64,000 bases of DNA, taken from contig CP075895.1 of NCBI GenBank assembly GCA_018604165.1, positions 2,537,001 through 2,601,000 on the forward strand, in the 5' to 3' direction. Shown here one piece after another: positions 18,732 through 27,369 of the stretch. A model generated the notes under the pieces. It did not search any database. It was not told where the DNA came from and saw nothing but the letters and a program-made list of their open reading frames with translations. Position 1 is the first letter of the stretch. Each line of letters starts with the position of its first letter. Both the position numbers and the translations under genes were made by a program. This stretch comes from Chitinophagaceae bacterium LGM1. GTDB taxonomy: Bacteria; Bacteroidota; Bacteroidia; Chitinophagales; Chitinophagaceae.

Positions 18732-19813
18732 TCGCTGTACTCTGTTCCTTTATAATAAATGCGGAAGAGGTTCATACCTATCTGATAGCGTAGCACATCG
18801 TAATTCAGTTCCCAACTTTCCAGTTCGGCATTGGTTACATCGTATATTTCGCCTTCGGTAAAGAGCCTTAACATACCAATGCGGTTTACATAAGCGATGG
18901 AATTGTACTGCACCACATACTTTTCAGGATAGTAGCTTTCTAATGAATAGATATTGCCTTTGTAGAAGACTTTGAAATAGCCGCTCTGGTCGCGGTAGGC
19001 TACCATATTGTCTATCACGCGCATATCTTGCGGTGTAAAGAAGCCTATGCTTCGTACACTGTCGCCATAGAAGATTTTGAAGTACCCATCGTTTGATACA
19101 TAAGCAGCCACATTGTCCCCAGCCTGATAGCTTTGTGGCGGAAAGTCCTCTACCACGTAGGTTTGCCCCGAGTGGAAAATTTTGAATTGCCTGTTGATGT
19201 CGAGGTACGCAACCATATTACGCCCCACCTCAAAACTGCTGACAGCATAATCTTCCTGCTCCAGTATCTGTCCGTGGTAAAAGATGCGGAACTGGTTGGC
19301 ATAATTATCATACGCCACTACATTGTCCGATACTTTGATTACTTCCAACGGGTTGCCAGCCAGAAAGCCCTCTATGGGATATACCTGCCCGTTGTAGTAT
19401 GCTTTGTACTCACTGCGTACCCCATCAAAGAAAAGGATAACACTATCGCCCAAAAAGTATTGTGTGCAGAATGTAGACAGGTTTTTGGTATTGCCTTTAT
19501 CAAATACATGCAACGACCTGTTGTTCATGAACGCCACAATATTATCTGTTACTTTAAACTCATTTGTAAAACCGACATTCAGTGTTTTAACCCCACCGCC
19601 GTAGTACACTTTGAAGGAGCGTGAGTTGTCTATATACGGAATGGTACTGCGCCCTACTTTTACTTCCATAGGCACTAAATAGTCAACCTTACGTATCATG
19701 CCTTTGTCCCACACCATTACCTGGTTTTGCATATTCACATAATAAGACAACTGGGAAAGTGCAGCTTTACTACAACCTAACAGAAAGAATACAATCAATA
19801 AAGCACGAGGCAT
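18728..19813 (-). CDS. Secreted repeat protein of unknown function
   Basis: A 361-residue secreted protein (signal MPRALLIVFFLLGCSKAALSQ; the internal cysteine could instead be a lipobox-like site). The mature part is built of about nine or ten diverged repeats of 30-45 residues with the core N-x-V-A-Y-x-D-x(4)-F-K-I-F-Y-x-G, for example NVVAYDNYANQFRIFYHG, NMVAYLDINRQFKIFHSG and NMVAYRDQSGYFKVFYKG. Each unit would give two or three strands, so a beta-propeller or beta-solenoid is likely (inference). I recognise no named family. There is no T9SS tail. A TACTTTAG element (19832-19839, minus strand) could be its promoter, just past the tandem terminator elements. Confidence 0.8.
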   Translation of the reverse strand: MPRALLIVFFLLGCSKAALSQLSYYVNMQNQVMVWDKGMIRKVDYLVPMEVKVGRSTIPYIDNSRSFKVYYGGGVKTLNVGFTNEFKVTDNIVAFMNNRSLHVFDKGNTKNLSTFCTQYFLGDSVILFFDGVRSEYKAYYNGQVYPIEGFLAGNPLEVIKVSDNVVAYDNYANQFRIFYHGQILEQEDYAVSSFEVGRNMVAYLDINRQFKIFHSGQTYVVEDFPPQSYQAGDNVAAYVSNDGYFKIFYGDSVRSIGFFTPQDMRVIDNMVAYRDQSGYFKVFYKGNIYSLESYYPEKYVVQYNSIAYVNRIGMLRLFTEGEIYDVTNAELESWELNYDVLRYQIGMNLFRIYYKGTEYSD

Positions 19814-19842
19814 ATCTGGTATTTAGCCTACTAAAGTAAAAT

Positions 19843-19900
19843 AAAAAAGCCGACCTGAGAACAGGCCAGCCCCTATAAACCCTATCACTATGAAAACTTT
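19843..19900 (-). repeat. Tandem element copy 1 (terminator-like hairpin plus conserved tail)
   Basis: One of two 58-59 bp copies, 115 bp apart, in the 313-bp gap between infC and the repeat-protein gene. On the minus strand 19847-19874 folds into a 12-bp stem with loop TTCT followed by TTTTTT, a good terminator. The copies also share about 26 bp beyond the stem, CCTATAAACCCTATCAC and ATGAAAACTT on the plus strand. Confidence 0.75.
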
Positions 19901-19956
19901 TACAAAATTAAATCTTCATTAAATTCCTACCAAAAAGTTTTTATCAATATCGCTAT

Positions 19957-20015
19957 AAAAAAAGCCAGCCTGAGAACAGGCCAGCCCCTATAAACCCTAT
20001 CACCATGAAAACTTC
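19957..20015 (-). repeat. Tandem element copy 2 (terminator-like hairpin plus conserved tail)
   Basis: Second copy of the element at 19843. Its stem (19962-19989) differs from copy 1 at two neighbouring positions so that a G-C and a G-U pair swap places, preserving the hairpin. It is the first terminator met by transcription leaving infC. The rest of the gap (19814-20126) shows no gene. Confidence 0.75.
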
Positions 20016-20126
20016 TTATATAAAACGCCTGAGCGTGATATGGTATTCGATTGTTGATACAAATGTAATAATCCTTTTAATTCCAAACAATATTTAGTGC
20101 TTTTTTTTAACACATTAACATTTAAG

Positions 20127-20681
20127 CTATTTTTTCTTCTTCGGGGTAAAGATGGCAATCATCCTACGGCCTTCCATTTTAGGCATAGACTCCAGCGCGC
20201 CTACCTCTGCCAACCTTTCTGCAAACTTCAGCAACAACAACTCACCCCTTTCCTGAAACATGATGGCACGCCCCTTGAACTGTACATAACATTTCACTTT
20301 GTTGCCTTCTTGCAGAAACTTCTCTGCGTGTTTGGCTTTAAAGTCAAAATCGTGCTCATCGGTATTGGGGGTGAAGCGTATTTCTTTTACTTCAGATTGT
20401 TTTGCCTTGGCTTTCTGCTCTTTATCTTTCTTCTTCTTCTCGTACAGAAACTTCTTATAGTCTATCAAACGGCATACGGGCGGTACGGCATTGGGCGATA
20501 TTTCCACCAAATCTACTTGTTGCTCTTCTGCCAGTCTTAGTGCCTCTGCAAGCGGATAAACGGCAGGCTCTATGCCCTCGCCTATCAGGCGCACTTCCTG
20601 TGCGGTAATCTCACGGTTTAAACGATGTTCGTTTTGCGGTACTCTCGGTTTGAAATAAGGTCCTTTACTTCTTCTCTGCAT
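20127..20681 (-). CDS. infC: Translation initiation factor IF-3
   Basis: IF-3, which binds the 30S subunit and checks start-codon pairing. The 184-residue protein has the family N-domain (NREITAQEVRLIGEGIEP ... EEQQVDLVEISPNAVPPVCRLIDYKKFLYE), the lysine-rich linker, and the C-domain (KEIRFTPNTDEHDFDFKAKHAEKFL ... GNKVKCYVQFKGR). It starts with a normal ATG, not the rare AUU of enteric infC. It lies downstream of thrS on the same strand, but rpmI and rplT, which usually follow infC, are missing; two terminator-like elements come next instead. Confidence 0.97.
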   Translation of the reverse strand: MQRRSKGPYFKPRVPQNEHRLNREITAQEVRLIGEGIEPAVYPLAEALRLAEEQQVDLVEISPNAVPPVCRLIDYKKFLYEKKKKDKEQKAKAKQSEVKEIRFTPNTDEHDFDFKAKHAEKFLQEGNKVKCYVQFKGRAIMFQERGELLLLKFAERLAEVGALESMPKMEGRRMIAIFTPKKKK

Positions 20682-20704
20682 TAATGATTTTTAATAAATG
20701 ATGG

Positions 20705-20712
20705 CAAAAATA
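20705..20712 (-). promoter_or_regulatory. Candidate -7 promoter element of infC
   Basis: TATTTTTG on the minus strand matches TAnnTTTG, 23 bp before the infC ATG, so infC may be expressed apart from thrS. A -33 TTG is not evident. Confidence 0.4.
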
Positions 20713-20770
20713 GTGTATTTAGTTTTTAAATGTATATAGTTTCTGTATTATAAATACATTATAACCAACC

Positions 20771-22714
20771 CTATTTCTTGCCGCTTAATTGTTCTTTTAC
20801 GGTGTTTGTAATATCTGTAATAAACTGTTGTAATGGCAAAGTACCTTTATCGCCCTCGCCATGTATACGTACGGCTACCATACCCTCGTTCATTTCTTTT
20901 TCGCCCACTACCAGCATGTAGGGCACTTTCATCAGTTCCGTATCGCGTATCTTCTTGCCTATCTTTTCGTTGCGGTCATCTACCTCTGCACGGATGCCCT
21001 CATTCTTCAAGGCTTTGGCAACCGTTTCTGCATATTCGCCAAACTTATCGCTGATGGGCAATACTTTTAGCTGCACAGGTGCAAGCCACAGAGGCAGGTT
21101 ACCACCGCAGTGCTCTAACAATACAGCAATGAAACGTTCCATAGAGCCAAATGGCGCACGGTGTATCATTACCGGGCGTTTGCGGCTGTTGTCGCTATCA
21201 ACGTATTCCAGTTCAAAACGCTCTGGCAGGTTATAGTCCACCTGTATAGTGCCTAGCTGCCAGCTACGCCCCAATGCGTCTTTTACCATAAAGTCGAGCT
21301 TAGGGCCATAGAATGCCGCTTCGCCATATTCTACAACAGTATTTAAGCCTTTCTCTGCCGCTGCCTGTATGATGGATTGCTCGGCTATCTGCCAGTTTTC
21401 TTCGCTGCCTATATATTTGCTACGGTCTTCTTTATCGCGTAGCGATATTTGTGCGGTAAAGTTTTCAAAGTCGAGTGACTTAAATACATACATCACCAAG
21501 TCTATCACTTTCATAAACTCTTCCAGCACCTGGTCTGGACGGCAGAACAGGTGAGCATCGTCTTGGGTAAACCCACGTACACGTGTAAGACCGTGCAACT
21601 CGCCCGATTGTTCATAACGGTATACTGTACCAAACTCTGCAAGACGCAATGGCAGGTCTTTGTAAGAGCGTGGCGATGTTTTATATATCTCGCAATGGTG
21701 TGGACAGTTCATGGGTTTCAGCATAAACTCCTCACCCTCTTGCGGTGTAGTAATGGGGCGGAAGCTATCCTTGCCATATTTTTCCCAGTGGCCTGATGTT
21801 ATGTACAACTGCTTGCTGCCGATGTGTGGTGTCATAACAGGTACATAACCACTATCAAGCTGCGCTTTTTGTAGAAACTGTTGCAGACGGTCGCGTAGCA
21901 TGGCCCCTTTGGGCAGCCACAATGGCAAACCACTGCCTACTTTTTCGGAGAAGGCAAACAGCTCCAACTCCTTGCCCAGCTTGCGGTGGTCGCGCTTCTT
22001 GGCTTCTTCCAGCAATGTCAGGTATTCGTCCAGTTCCTTTTGTGCAGGGAATGTAACACCGTAAATACGGGTAAGCATTTTGTTCTTTTCATTGCCACGC
22101 CAGTAAGCACCCGCAATGTTCATCAGTTTGATAGCTTTGATGAAGCCTGTATGCGGTATATGCGGGCCGCGACATAAGTCTGTAAAGCCCCCTTGTGTGT
22201 AGAAAGTTATTTGCCCGTCTTCCAATCCTTCTATCAGTTCCAGTTTATACGGGTCTTGTTTGTCTGTAAAATAAGATACCGCATCGCCCTTGCTAACGTC
22301 TTTGCGTTGGTACACGCTATTGGCTTTAGCAAGCTCTTTCATTTTATCTTCTATCTTCTTCAGGTCTTCTTCTTTTATAACCCTGTCGCCCAAGTCTATA
22401 TCATAATAGAAGCCACTTTCGATAGAAGGGCCGATACCCAACTTAACGCCCGGGTATAATACTTCCAACGCTTCTGCCATCAAGTGTGCAGAAGAGTGCC
22501 AGAAAGTTGATTTACCGTTTTTATCATCCCATGTCAGCAGTTTCAGGCTTGCATCGTTATTGATGGGGCGTGCAGCATCCCATACCTCACCATTCACCTC
22601 GGCAGCCAGCACTTTGCGCGCCAGCCCTTCGCTTATAGACTTTGCCACGTCCATGGCAGATACCCCTGCATTGTACTCACGAACAGCACCATCGGGGAGT
22701 GTAATATGTATCAT
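20771..22714 (-). CDS. thrS: Threonine-tRNA ligase
   Basis: Threonyl-tRNA synthetase, a class II enzyme charging tRNA-Thr. I use the ATG at 22714 ([14 protein letters not shown]), where the TGS domain begins; the extra 26 residues of the longer frame do not look coding. About 647 residues: TGS domain (1-60), second additional/editing domain ([17 protein letters not shown], with the zinc-like H-x3-H), class II core with motif 2 ([32 protein letters not shown]) and motif 3 near [13 protein letters not shown], the zinc ligand cysteine in [13 protein letters not shown], and a C-terminal anticodon-binding domain. A -7-like TACATTTG lies 33 bp upstream (22748-22755). Confidence 0.97.
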   Translation of the reverse strand: MIHITLPDGAVREYNAGVSAMDVAKSISEGLARKVLAAEVNGEVWDAARPINNDASLKLLTWDDKNGKSTFWHSSAHLMAEALEVLYPGVKLGIGPSIESGFYYDIDLGDRVIKEEDLKKIEDKMKELAKANSVYQRKDVSKGDAVSYFTDKQDPYKLELIEGLEDGQITFYTQGGFTDLCRGPHIPHTGFIKAIKLMNIAGAYWRGNEKNKMLTRIYGVTFPAQKELDEYLTLLEEAKKRDHRKLGKELELFAFSEKVGSGLPLWLPKGAMLRDRLQQFLQKAQLDSGYVPVMTPHIGSKQLYITSGHWEKYGKDSFRPITTPQEGEEFMLKPMNCPHHCEIYKTSPRSYKDLPLRLAEFGTVYRYEQSGELHGLTRVRGFTQDDAHLFCRPDQVLEEFMKVIDLVMYVFKSLDFENFTAQISLRDKEDRSKYIGSEENWQIAEQSIIQAAAEKGLNTVVEYGEAAFYGPKLDFMVKDALGRSWQLGTIQVDYNLPERFELEYVDSDNSRKRPVMIHRAPFGSMERFIAVLLEHCGGNLPLWLAPVQLKVLPISDKFGEYAETVAKALKNEGIRAEVDDRNEKIGKKIRDTELMKVPYMLVVGEKEMNEGMVAVRIHGEGDKGTLPLQQFITDITNTVKEQLSGKK

Positions 22715-22747
22715 AAAATTATTGTAGTCGTTATTTTCAATAAGTTG

Positions 22748-22755
22748 CAAATGTA
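22748..22755 (-). promoter_or_regulatory. Candidate -7 promoter element of thrS
   Basis: TACATTTG on the minus strand, matching TAnnTTTG, 33 bp before the thrS ATG; a TTTT run sits about 20 bp further upstream in place of the -33 TTTG. Confidence 0.4.
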
Positions 22756-22779
22756 CGAATTGGCTTCGTGTATGTAAAA

Positions 22780-22803
22780 AACCCACCGGCACACCGGTGG
22801 GTT
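22780..22803 (-). terminator. Terminator of the lipoprotein gene upstream of thrS
   Basis: A 10-bp perfect stem AACCCACCGG / CCGGTGGGTT with loop CACA, followed by TTTTT on the minus strand, 20 bp after the lipoprotein stop. Confidence 0.85.
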
Positions 22804-22823
22804 GTATAAATAAATTACGCCGG

Positions 22824-23330
22824 TTACTTCTTTTTCAGCCTACAGGTGATTCTTACGTTTACGCTATCGGCACTCGTTGCTACTCTTCTGTAAAATGCAA
22901 ATGCAAACTTGTCTTCGTCAAAAAACAACATATCGCCATTTACATCCTGACCGAACAATGCGTATGCACCATAGATGTAAATCTTGGTATCAGCATCGCG
23001 CAATCCCCATGTGAATTCTATATCATTGGTTTCGCCTGTAGCACATTTATTCGGGCCTGGTATGTGAGAGCCGTCGTTCTTAACCCTGAATTTCACCAAA
23101 TCATCTTTCAGGCAATCAGGCTTGGTGTTCACTTCCTGACCAGATTCAAAACGCTTCCATAAACTGAAAACCTCAGAGTCGGCACTGGTAGATGTAAGAT
23201 ATGTAACGGTCATAGTATCTATCGTCCAGTCTGATGCGCGCATTTTTTCCTGCTTTGAAAGAGGTACTTCTACCTTATCGCAAGACACAAACATCAACAC
23301 CGAGAATAGGAACAATACGCAATATTTCAT
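22824..23330 (-). CDS. Putative lipoprotein of unknown function
   Basis: A 168-residue protein with a lipoprotein signal ([17 protein letters not shown], lipobox FVSC followed by D). The mature part holds two further cysteines (KPDCLKDD and NKCATGE) that could form a disulfide and a beta-rich C-terminal half ([25 protein letters not shown]). It resembles the small Bacteroidota lipoproteins of lipocalin-like type, but I see no defining motif. It stands alone on the minus strand with its own terminator. Confidence 0.75.
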   Translation of the reverse strand: MKYCVLFLFSVLMFVSCDKVEVPLSKQEKMRASDWTIDTMTVTYLTSTSADSEVFSLWKRFESGQEVNTKPDCLKDDLVKFRVKNDGSHIPGPNKCATGETNDIEFTWGLRDADTKIYIYGAYALFGQDVNGDMLFFDEDKFAFAFYRRVATSADSVNVRITCRLKKK

Positions 23331-23399
23331 AATAAGTTCTGCAATTATGCTCCTAAAACTAATGAATATATTGATGTTGCAAAAGGATTTGAGGGTAAA

Positions 23400-24107
23400 T
23401 TATTTCTTCTTTTCGGCAAACACATTATCGGCAATGCCTTTGTTCACTACATAGTCTATATAGTGTATCTGTATCTTACCCTTTTTATTCCCTTTTTTTG
23501 CTTTGGCAGGTTCTGCCGCAGGGGTTTGTGTTTCATAGTCCATCGTCACGCCTTTTGGCAGCTTGAATTCTTTTACATCAAGGTAAAAAGTAACCCTGTC
23601 GGGTAGGGATTGTTTTTCGTATTTGCCAAATTCAAGCTCCATTTTTATAGTGCCGTTATCTCGTGTAGTGGTTTCGGTTTTCAGTGCCAACAGCCTTTCT
23701 TCATCTACCCATATTTTGGATAGTATGATGTCGCTTTCCGTATCGGGGATTACTTTCAGCACACGTGCTTTGCGTGTACCTAATGTTTCCGTACCCATAT
23801 CTATAACGGTTGCCTGTGCTGTAGGCAACAGGTTATTCACCGTCATGTTGATGCTGTTTTTGGGCAGTATGGATATGCCGCCGTTTCGCTCCAGCTTCAT
23901 CTTATCGGGTGCTTTGAAGTAGAGTTTGCCTTTCAGCTTAGGCACACGGATGAAGGCTACATCAATTTTCATATCCACATCGGCTACATAGTCTTTAATG
24001 CCGTCTATCTTGCCACGTAGCTTAGTGTAGAGTTGTGCAGCATCTGCCTGTGCAGTAGCATCTACACACACTAACATCAGCAATAATGCTACCAATACCT
24101 TCCTCAT
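23400..24107 (-). CDS. LolA-like outer-membrane lipoprotein carrier
   Basis: A 235-residue periplasmic protein of the LolA/LolB/LppX fold (signal ending ATAQA). The segment VADVDMKIDVAFIRVPKLKGKLYFKAPDK is the typical opening pair of long strands of this half-barrel, and the following MKLERNGG and alternating strands agree. LolA-type proteins ferry lipids or lipoproteins across the periplasm. A lysine-rich low-complexity insert (AKKGNKKGK) lies near the C-terminus. Its ATG overlaps the stop of the ABC permease gene by 4 bp, so translation is coupled with the exporter, and a shared role in lipid or lipoprotein export is likely (inference). Confidence 0.82.
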   Translation of the reverse strand: MRKVLVALLLMLVCVDATAQADAAQLYTKLRGKIDGIKDYVADVDMKIDVAFIRVPKLKGKLYFKAPDKMKLERNGGISILPKNSINMTVNNLLPTAQATVIDMGTETLGTRKARVLKVIPDTESDIILSKIWVDEERLLALKTETTTRDNGTIKMELEFGKYEKQSLPDRVTFYLDVKEFKLPKGVTMDYETQTPAAEPAKAKKGNKKGKIQIHYIDYVVNKGIADNVFAEKKK

Positions 24108-24940
24108 GACTTAATATCTTTTCTATTGAACCAAAATATAGTGATGCCAACAAATACGATAGTATATACTACCAATACCGTAGCAGAACGCAGTATGGCA
24201 GCATAAGGCACAGGGTCGTCGAAAAAGCCCTTCCAGCCTATCATGTGTGTGGTGAACAGGTATTTTTTGATTACTGCAAAAATGGGTAGCTCCAACGTGC
24301 TGAATATCATCAGTACAACAATAACGCCCATTGTACCCATAATAGGGCCTATAGCATTATCGGCAAATGAAGACAGCAATAATGCCAATGATGCAACCGT
24401 TGCCATAGCCAATGCTGCAAAACCAAAAGCGGCTACATAGCGCCAGGGGATATCTTGCTTTAGTAACACTACAAAAGAATCACTTTTCAGATTTATCAAA
24501 TCGCCCTGCCCGAAGATGAGTACCGACAAGCCCAATGCTACCACCGCCAACCATGTAATGAGCATCAATGCATAACAAAGCGATGCGATAAATTTTACCA
24601 ATACAATTTTAGTACGCGATTGTGGTTTAGTAAGCAAGAGCCTGAGCGTACCCATGCCTGCCTCTCCCGCTAGCGCATCGCCCGCTACCAATGCTATGAG
24701 TAAAGGTATTTGCACCAATAATGATTGTAGTATAATATAGGCTACCAGATAACCATTCAAAATATTGCCCTGAATGTCAAACTGCTCTGTAACTGCCTGC
24801 AGGGCAAATGAAATAAAGTTTTTACCATCGGCCAGCATAGCCAGTTGTATAACCATAGCAATGGCTGTAACAATAGCAAAGCTGATGTAGGTGCGTGGGC
24901 GTTTGAATATTTTATACAGCTCCAGCCTTAGCATGTTCAT
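24104..24940 (-). CDS. ABC-2 type transporter permease
   Basis: A 278-residue membrane subunit with six predicted helices (for example ISFAIVTAIAMVIQLAML, LVAYIILQSLLVQIPLLIALVAG, ALMLITWLAVVALGLSVLIF, FGFAALAMATVASLALLLSS, MGVIVVLMIF and VLVVYTIVFVGITIFW). The opening RLELYKIFKRPRTYISF is the usual cytoplasmic lead-in of ABC-2 permeases. It overlaps the ATPase gene by 29 bp upstream and the LolA-like gene by 4 bp downstream, a tight three-gene operon. The cargo is not known. Confidence 0.9.
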   Translation of the reverse strand: MNMLRLELYKIFKRPRTYISFAIVTAIAMVIQLAMLADGKNFISFALQAVTEQFDIQGNILNGYLVAYIILQSLLVQIPLLIALVAGDALAGEAGMGTLRLLLTKPQSRTKIVLVKFIASLCYALMLITWLAVVALGLSVLIFGQGDLINLKSDSFVVLLKQDIPWRYVAAFGFAALAMATVASLALLLSSFADNAIGPIMGTMGVIVVLMIFSTLELPIFAVIKKYLFTTHMIGWKGFFDDPVPYAAILRSATVLVVYTIVFVGITIFWFNRKDIKS

Positions 24941-25850
24941 TATTGGTTAATGATAAAAAGTAAGACTCCAGCGAGTGGGTAGATTTTATTTCGAGCACCC
25001 CTAAGGCTGCAGATACCAACCAGTCATTAAGAGCTGGCATATCTGTTTGCGGCATTTTGAAGGTATAAGTATCGCCATGGTGGCTGGTAAGTAATTTGCC
25101 CCATGTACTATCGGTTATAGTTGCTAACGCATTGGTATTGTTTTGCAGGCGTACCTGCATCAGGTTTTCAGCAGGCGCCATCAGGGTTTTCACATCGCCC
25201 TCTACTACTTTTTTGCCTTTGTGTATGATAATCATCCTTGTAGCCATCTGCTCTATCTCGTATAGCAGGTGGGATGAAATAAGGATGGTTTTGCCAAAGT
25301 CTTTACTAAGGCGTTGTATCAGCAGGCGCATTTCATAAATACCTTGCGGGTCAAGGCCATTGGTTGGTTCGTCGAGTATCAGTAGGTCGGGGTTGTGAAC
25401 CATGGCTATGGCTATGCCCAGTCTTTGCTTCATACCTTGCGAGTAGCCTTTTACCTTATCCTGCTCGCGGCCTTTCAGCCCTACAACATCCAGCACTTCA
25501 TTCAGGCGTTCTTCTGATATTTTACCACCGCTTAGTTTGGCAAACATTCTCAGGTTGTCCCAGCCGGAGAGGTATTTGTACAAATCGGGGCGTTCTATTA
25601 CTGCACCTACATGCTTTAACAAGTGGCGGCTACTGTTATTGAAGCGTGTACCTTTTATATATACCGAACCATTATCAGGAAAAATCAAACCCAGCAGCAT
25701 ACGCATAGTTGTACTCTTACCAGCACCATTCTGCCCCAGGAAACCATACACATCGCCCTGATAAATAGAAAAGGAAACATCCTGAACGGCAGCAAAGTTG
25801 CCAAAAGACTTAGACAGGTTGCGGGCTTCTATTATGGGCTGCTGTTCCAT
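24912..25850 (-). CDS. ABC transporter ATP-binding protein
   Basis: A 312-residue ATPase subunit. It carries Walker A (GQNGAGKST), the Q-loop region, the signature motif YSQGMKQRLGIA, Walker B with catalytic Glu (LLILDEPTNGLDP) and the H-loop (LISSHLLYEIE). The C-terminal 90 residues form the small accessory domain seen in ABC-2 exporters of the bacitracin/Nod type. It is the first gene of the ATPase-permease-LolA operon and is divergent from a sensor kinase across a 167-bp gap. Confidence 0.95.
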   Translation of the reverse strand: MEQQPIIEARNLSKSFGNFAAVQDVSFSIYQGDVYGFLGQNGAGKSTTMRMLLGLIFPDNGSVYIKGTRFNNSSRHLLKHVGAVIERPDLYKYLSGWDNLRMFAKLSGGKISEERLNEVLDVVGLKGREQDKVKGYSQGMKQRLGIAIAMVHNPDLLILDEPTNGLDPQGIYEMRLLIQRLSKDFGKTILISSHLLYEIEQMATRMIIIHKGKKVVEGDVKTLMAPAENLMQVRLQNNTNALATITDSTWGKLLTSHHGDTYTFKMPQTDMPALNDWLVSAALGVLEIKSTHSLESYFLSLTNNEHAKAGAV

Positions 25851-26001
25851 TATTCGTTATGCAAATTAACATAGTATGGGCAGTATAGTTCACCCCGCGT
25901 TGCAAAAAATAATAACTGTGGTATTTTTAACCTTTCGTTGCAGCCGTTAAACAGGCGTTAAAACCATCGGCAGCCGCTTAGAGAATAAGGCACTGCATCC
26001 T

Positions 26002-26009
26002 TACCTTTG
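26002..26009 (+). promoter_or_regulatory. Candidate -7 promoter element of the sensor kinase
   Basis: TACCTTTG matches TAnnTTTG and ends 8 bp before the ATG at 26018, giving a leaderless or almost leaderless mRNA. No good -33 TTG is seen. Confidence 0.45.
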
Positions 26010-26017
26010 AAGAGAAT

Positions 26018-27292
26018 ATGAAAAAAGTATTTCCGCTTATTGTACTTCTTATTACACTTTCCGTACTGGGCATCATCTTTATACAGATGTCGTGGATACG
26101 CGACGCCATCAAACTACGGCAGGGGCAGCGCAAGCAGGATATTGAGTATGCCATGAACCAGATAAAGGAAATGGTATGGCGTAGTTACCTCATCAAATCG
26201 GGCAACATCGGTTATCTGGATGAGGAATCGAAAATGTATTACTTGCAAGACTTTACGGTACAAGCGTTGAGCAACGATGAAATAAAACTGATTATTGATA
26301 CATCGCTCCGCAAATACAATATCAAAGAGTCTTATGACTTTGGCATCACTAATATTTTTCAGGTGCCTGTAAAAAGTTCTCAAGGTTTTTTGTCAGATTA
26401 CATTACTAATAGCGCATCTATATCTTTCACGCCCGACCCCGACCGTGCCCGCAACCCTGAGGTATTTCATCTGTATATACACGAAGACAAGAACTATATA
26501 TTACGCAAAATGGGCTGGATGATTGCAGCGTCTATTTTGTTTACGGGTATTATTATATCTGCATTTGCCTTGACAGTGCGGACGTTGTTCAATCAGAAAA
26601 AGTTATCAGAAATCAAGTCAGACTTTATTAATAACATGACGCATGAACTGAAAACACCATTAGCTACTATATCGCTTGCTATAGATGCGCTTACAAATGA
26701 AAAAGTGATACACGACTCTGACAAAGTGCGCTACTACAGTAGTATGATAAAGGACGAGAACAAACGCATGAACAAGCAAGTAGAAAAAATACTACAGGCT
26801 GCACGCATAGAGAAACAAGATATAAAACTGAACCTGCAACAACTGAACGCTCACGACATCATCAATAAAGTAGCCGACAACCTATCTCTGCAAATACAGG
26901 AAAAAAATGGCAGCTTATCGTTGGCATTGGATGCTGAAAGACATATAATTGAGGCAGATGAAGTACACTTTTCCAATATCATCTTCAACCTGCTTGACAA
27001 TGCTATCAAATACTCGAAAGACAACCTGCAAATAGAAGTGTCAACTAAAGTAACCAATGGTATGCTTGCCATCAGTGTGAAGGATAATGGCATTGGCATG
27101 AACAGGGAAACACAATCGCGTGTGTTTGAGAAATTCTACCGTGCACATACGGGCAATATACATAATGTAAAAGGCTTCGGTTTGGGGCTTAGCTATGTTA
27201 AAGCTACTGTAGAGGCACACCAAGGCAAGGTAACAGTTGATAGCTCGCTGGGTAAGGGCAGTATGTTTACTGTTTCATTACCATTAGCATAA
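26018..27292 (+). CDS. Sensor histidine kinase, membrane-bound
   Basis: A 424-residue two-component kinase. Two membrane helices (about residues 5-23 and 167-187) bracket a periplasmic sensor of about 140 residues without a family I recognise. The HisKA dimerisation domain has the phosphorylated histidine in NNMTHELKTPLATI. The ATPase domain shows the N-box FNLLDNAIKYSK, G1 VKDNGIGM, and G2 GFGLGLSYVKATVEAHQG. No response-regulator gene adjoins; neighbours are a divergent ABC operon and a convergent T9SS gene. It could work with a distant regulator or sense envelope stress linked to the exporter (speculation). Confidence 0.93.
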   Translation: MKKVFPLIVLLITLSVLGIIFIQMSWIRDAIKLRQGQRKQDIEYAMNQIKEMVWRSYLIKSGNIGYLDEESKMYYLQDFTVQALSNDEIKLIIDTSLRKYNIKESYDFGITNIFQVPVKSSQGFLSDYITNSASISFTPDPDRARNPEVFHLYIHEDKNYILRKMGWMIAASILFTGIIISAFALTVRTLFNQKKLSEIKSDFINNMTHELKTPLATISLAIDALTNEKVIHDSDKVRYYSSMIKDENKRMNKQVEKILQAARIEKQDIKLNLQQLNAHDIINKVADNLSLQIQEKNGSLSLALDAERHIIEADEVHFSNIIFNLLDNAIKYSKDNLQIEVSTKVTNGMLAISVKDNGIGMNRETQSRVFEKFYRAHTGNIHNVKGFGLGLSYVKATVEAHQGKVTVDSSLGKGSMFTVSLPLA

Positions 27293-27317
27293 AAGAAGAG
27301 AAGTATACAGTATATAA

Positions 27318-27351
27318 AACAACAAAGGGCGCAATTGCGCCCTTTGTTGTT
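27318..27351. terminator. Bidirectional terminator between sensor kinase and T9SS type-B gene
   Basis: A perfect 34-bp palindrome with arms AACAACAAAGGGCGCAA and its complement, suited to both converging genes. Confidence 0.9.
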
Positions 27352-27369
27352 AAGTAATATTATTTATCG

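Noticed and set aside
19891-19923. Plus-strand mini frame MKTFTKLNLH after repeat copy 1, and its longer equivalent at 20006
   Set aside because: No ribosome-binding site, only ten codons in copy 1, and the second copy diverges after four codons; conservation of the ATG may only reflect the duplicated DNA.
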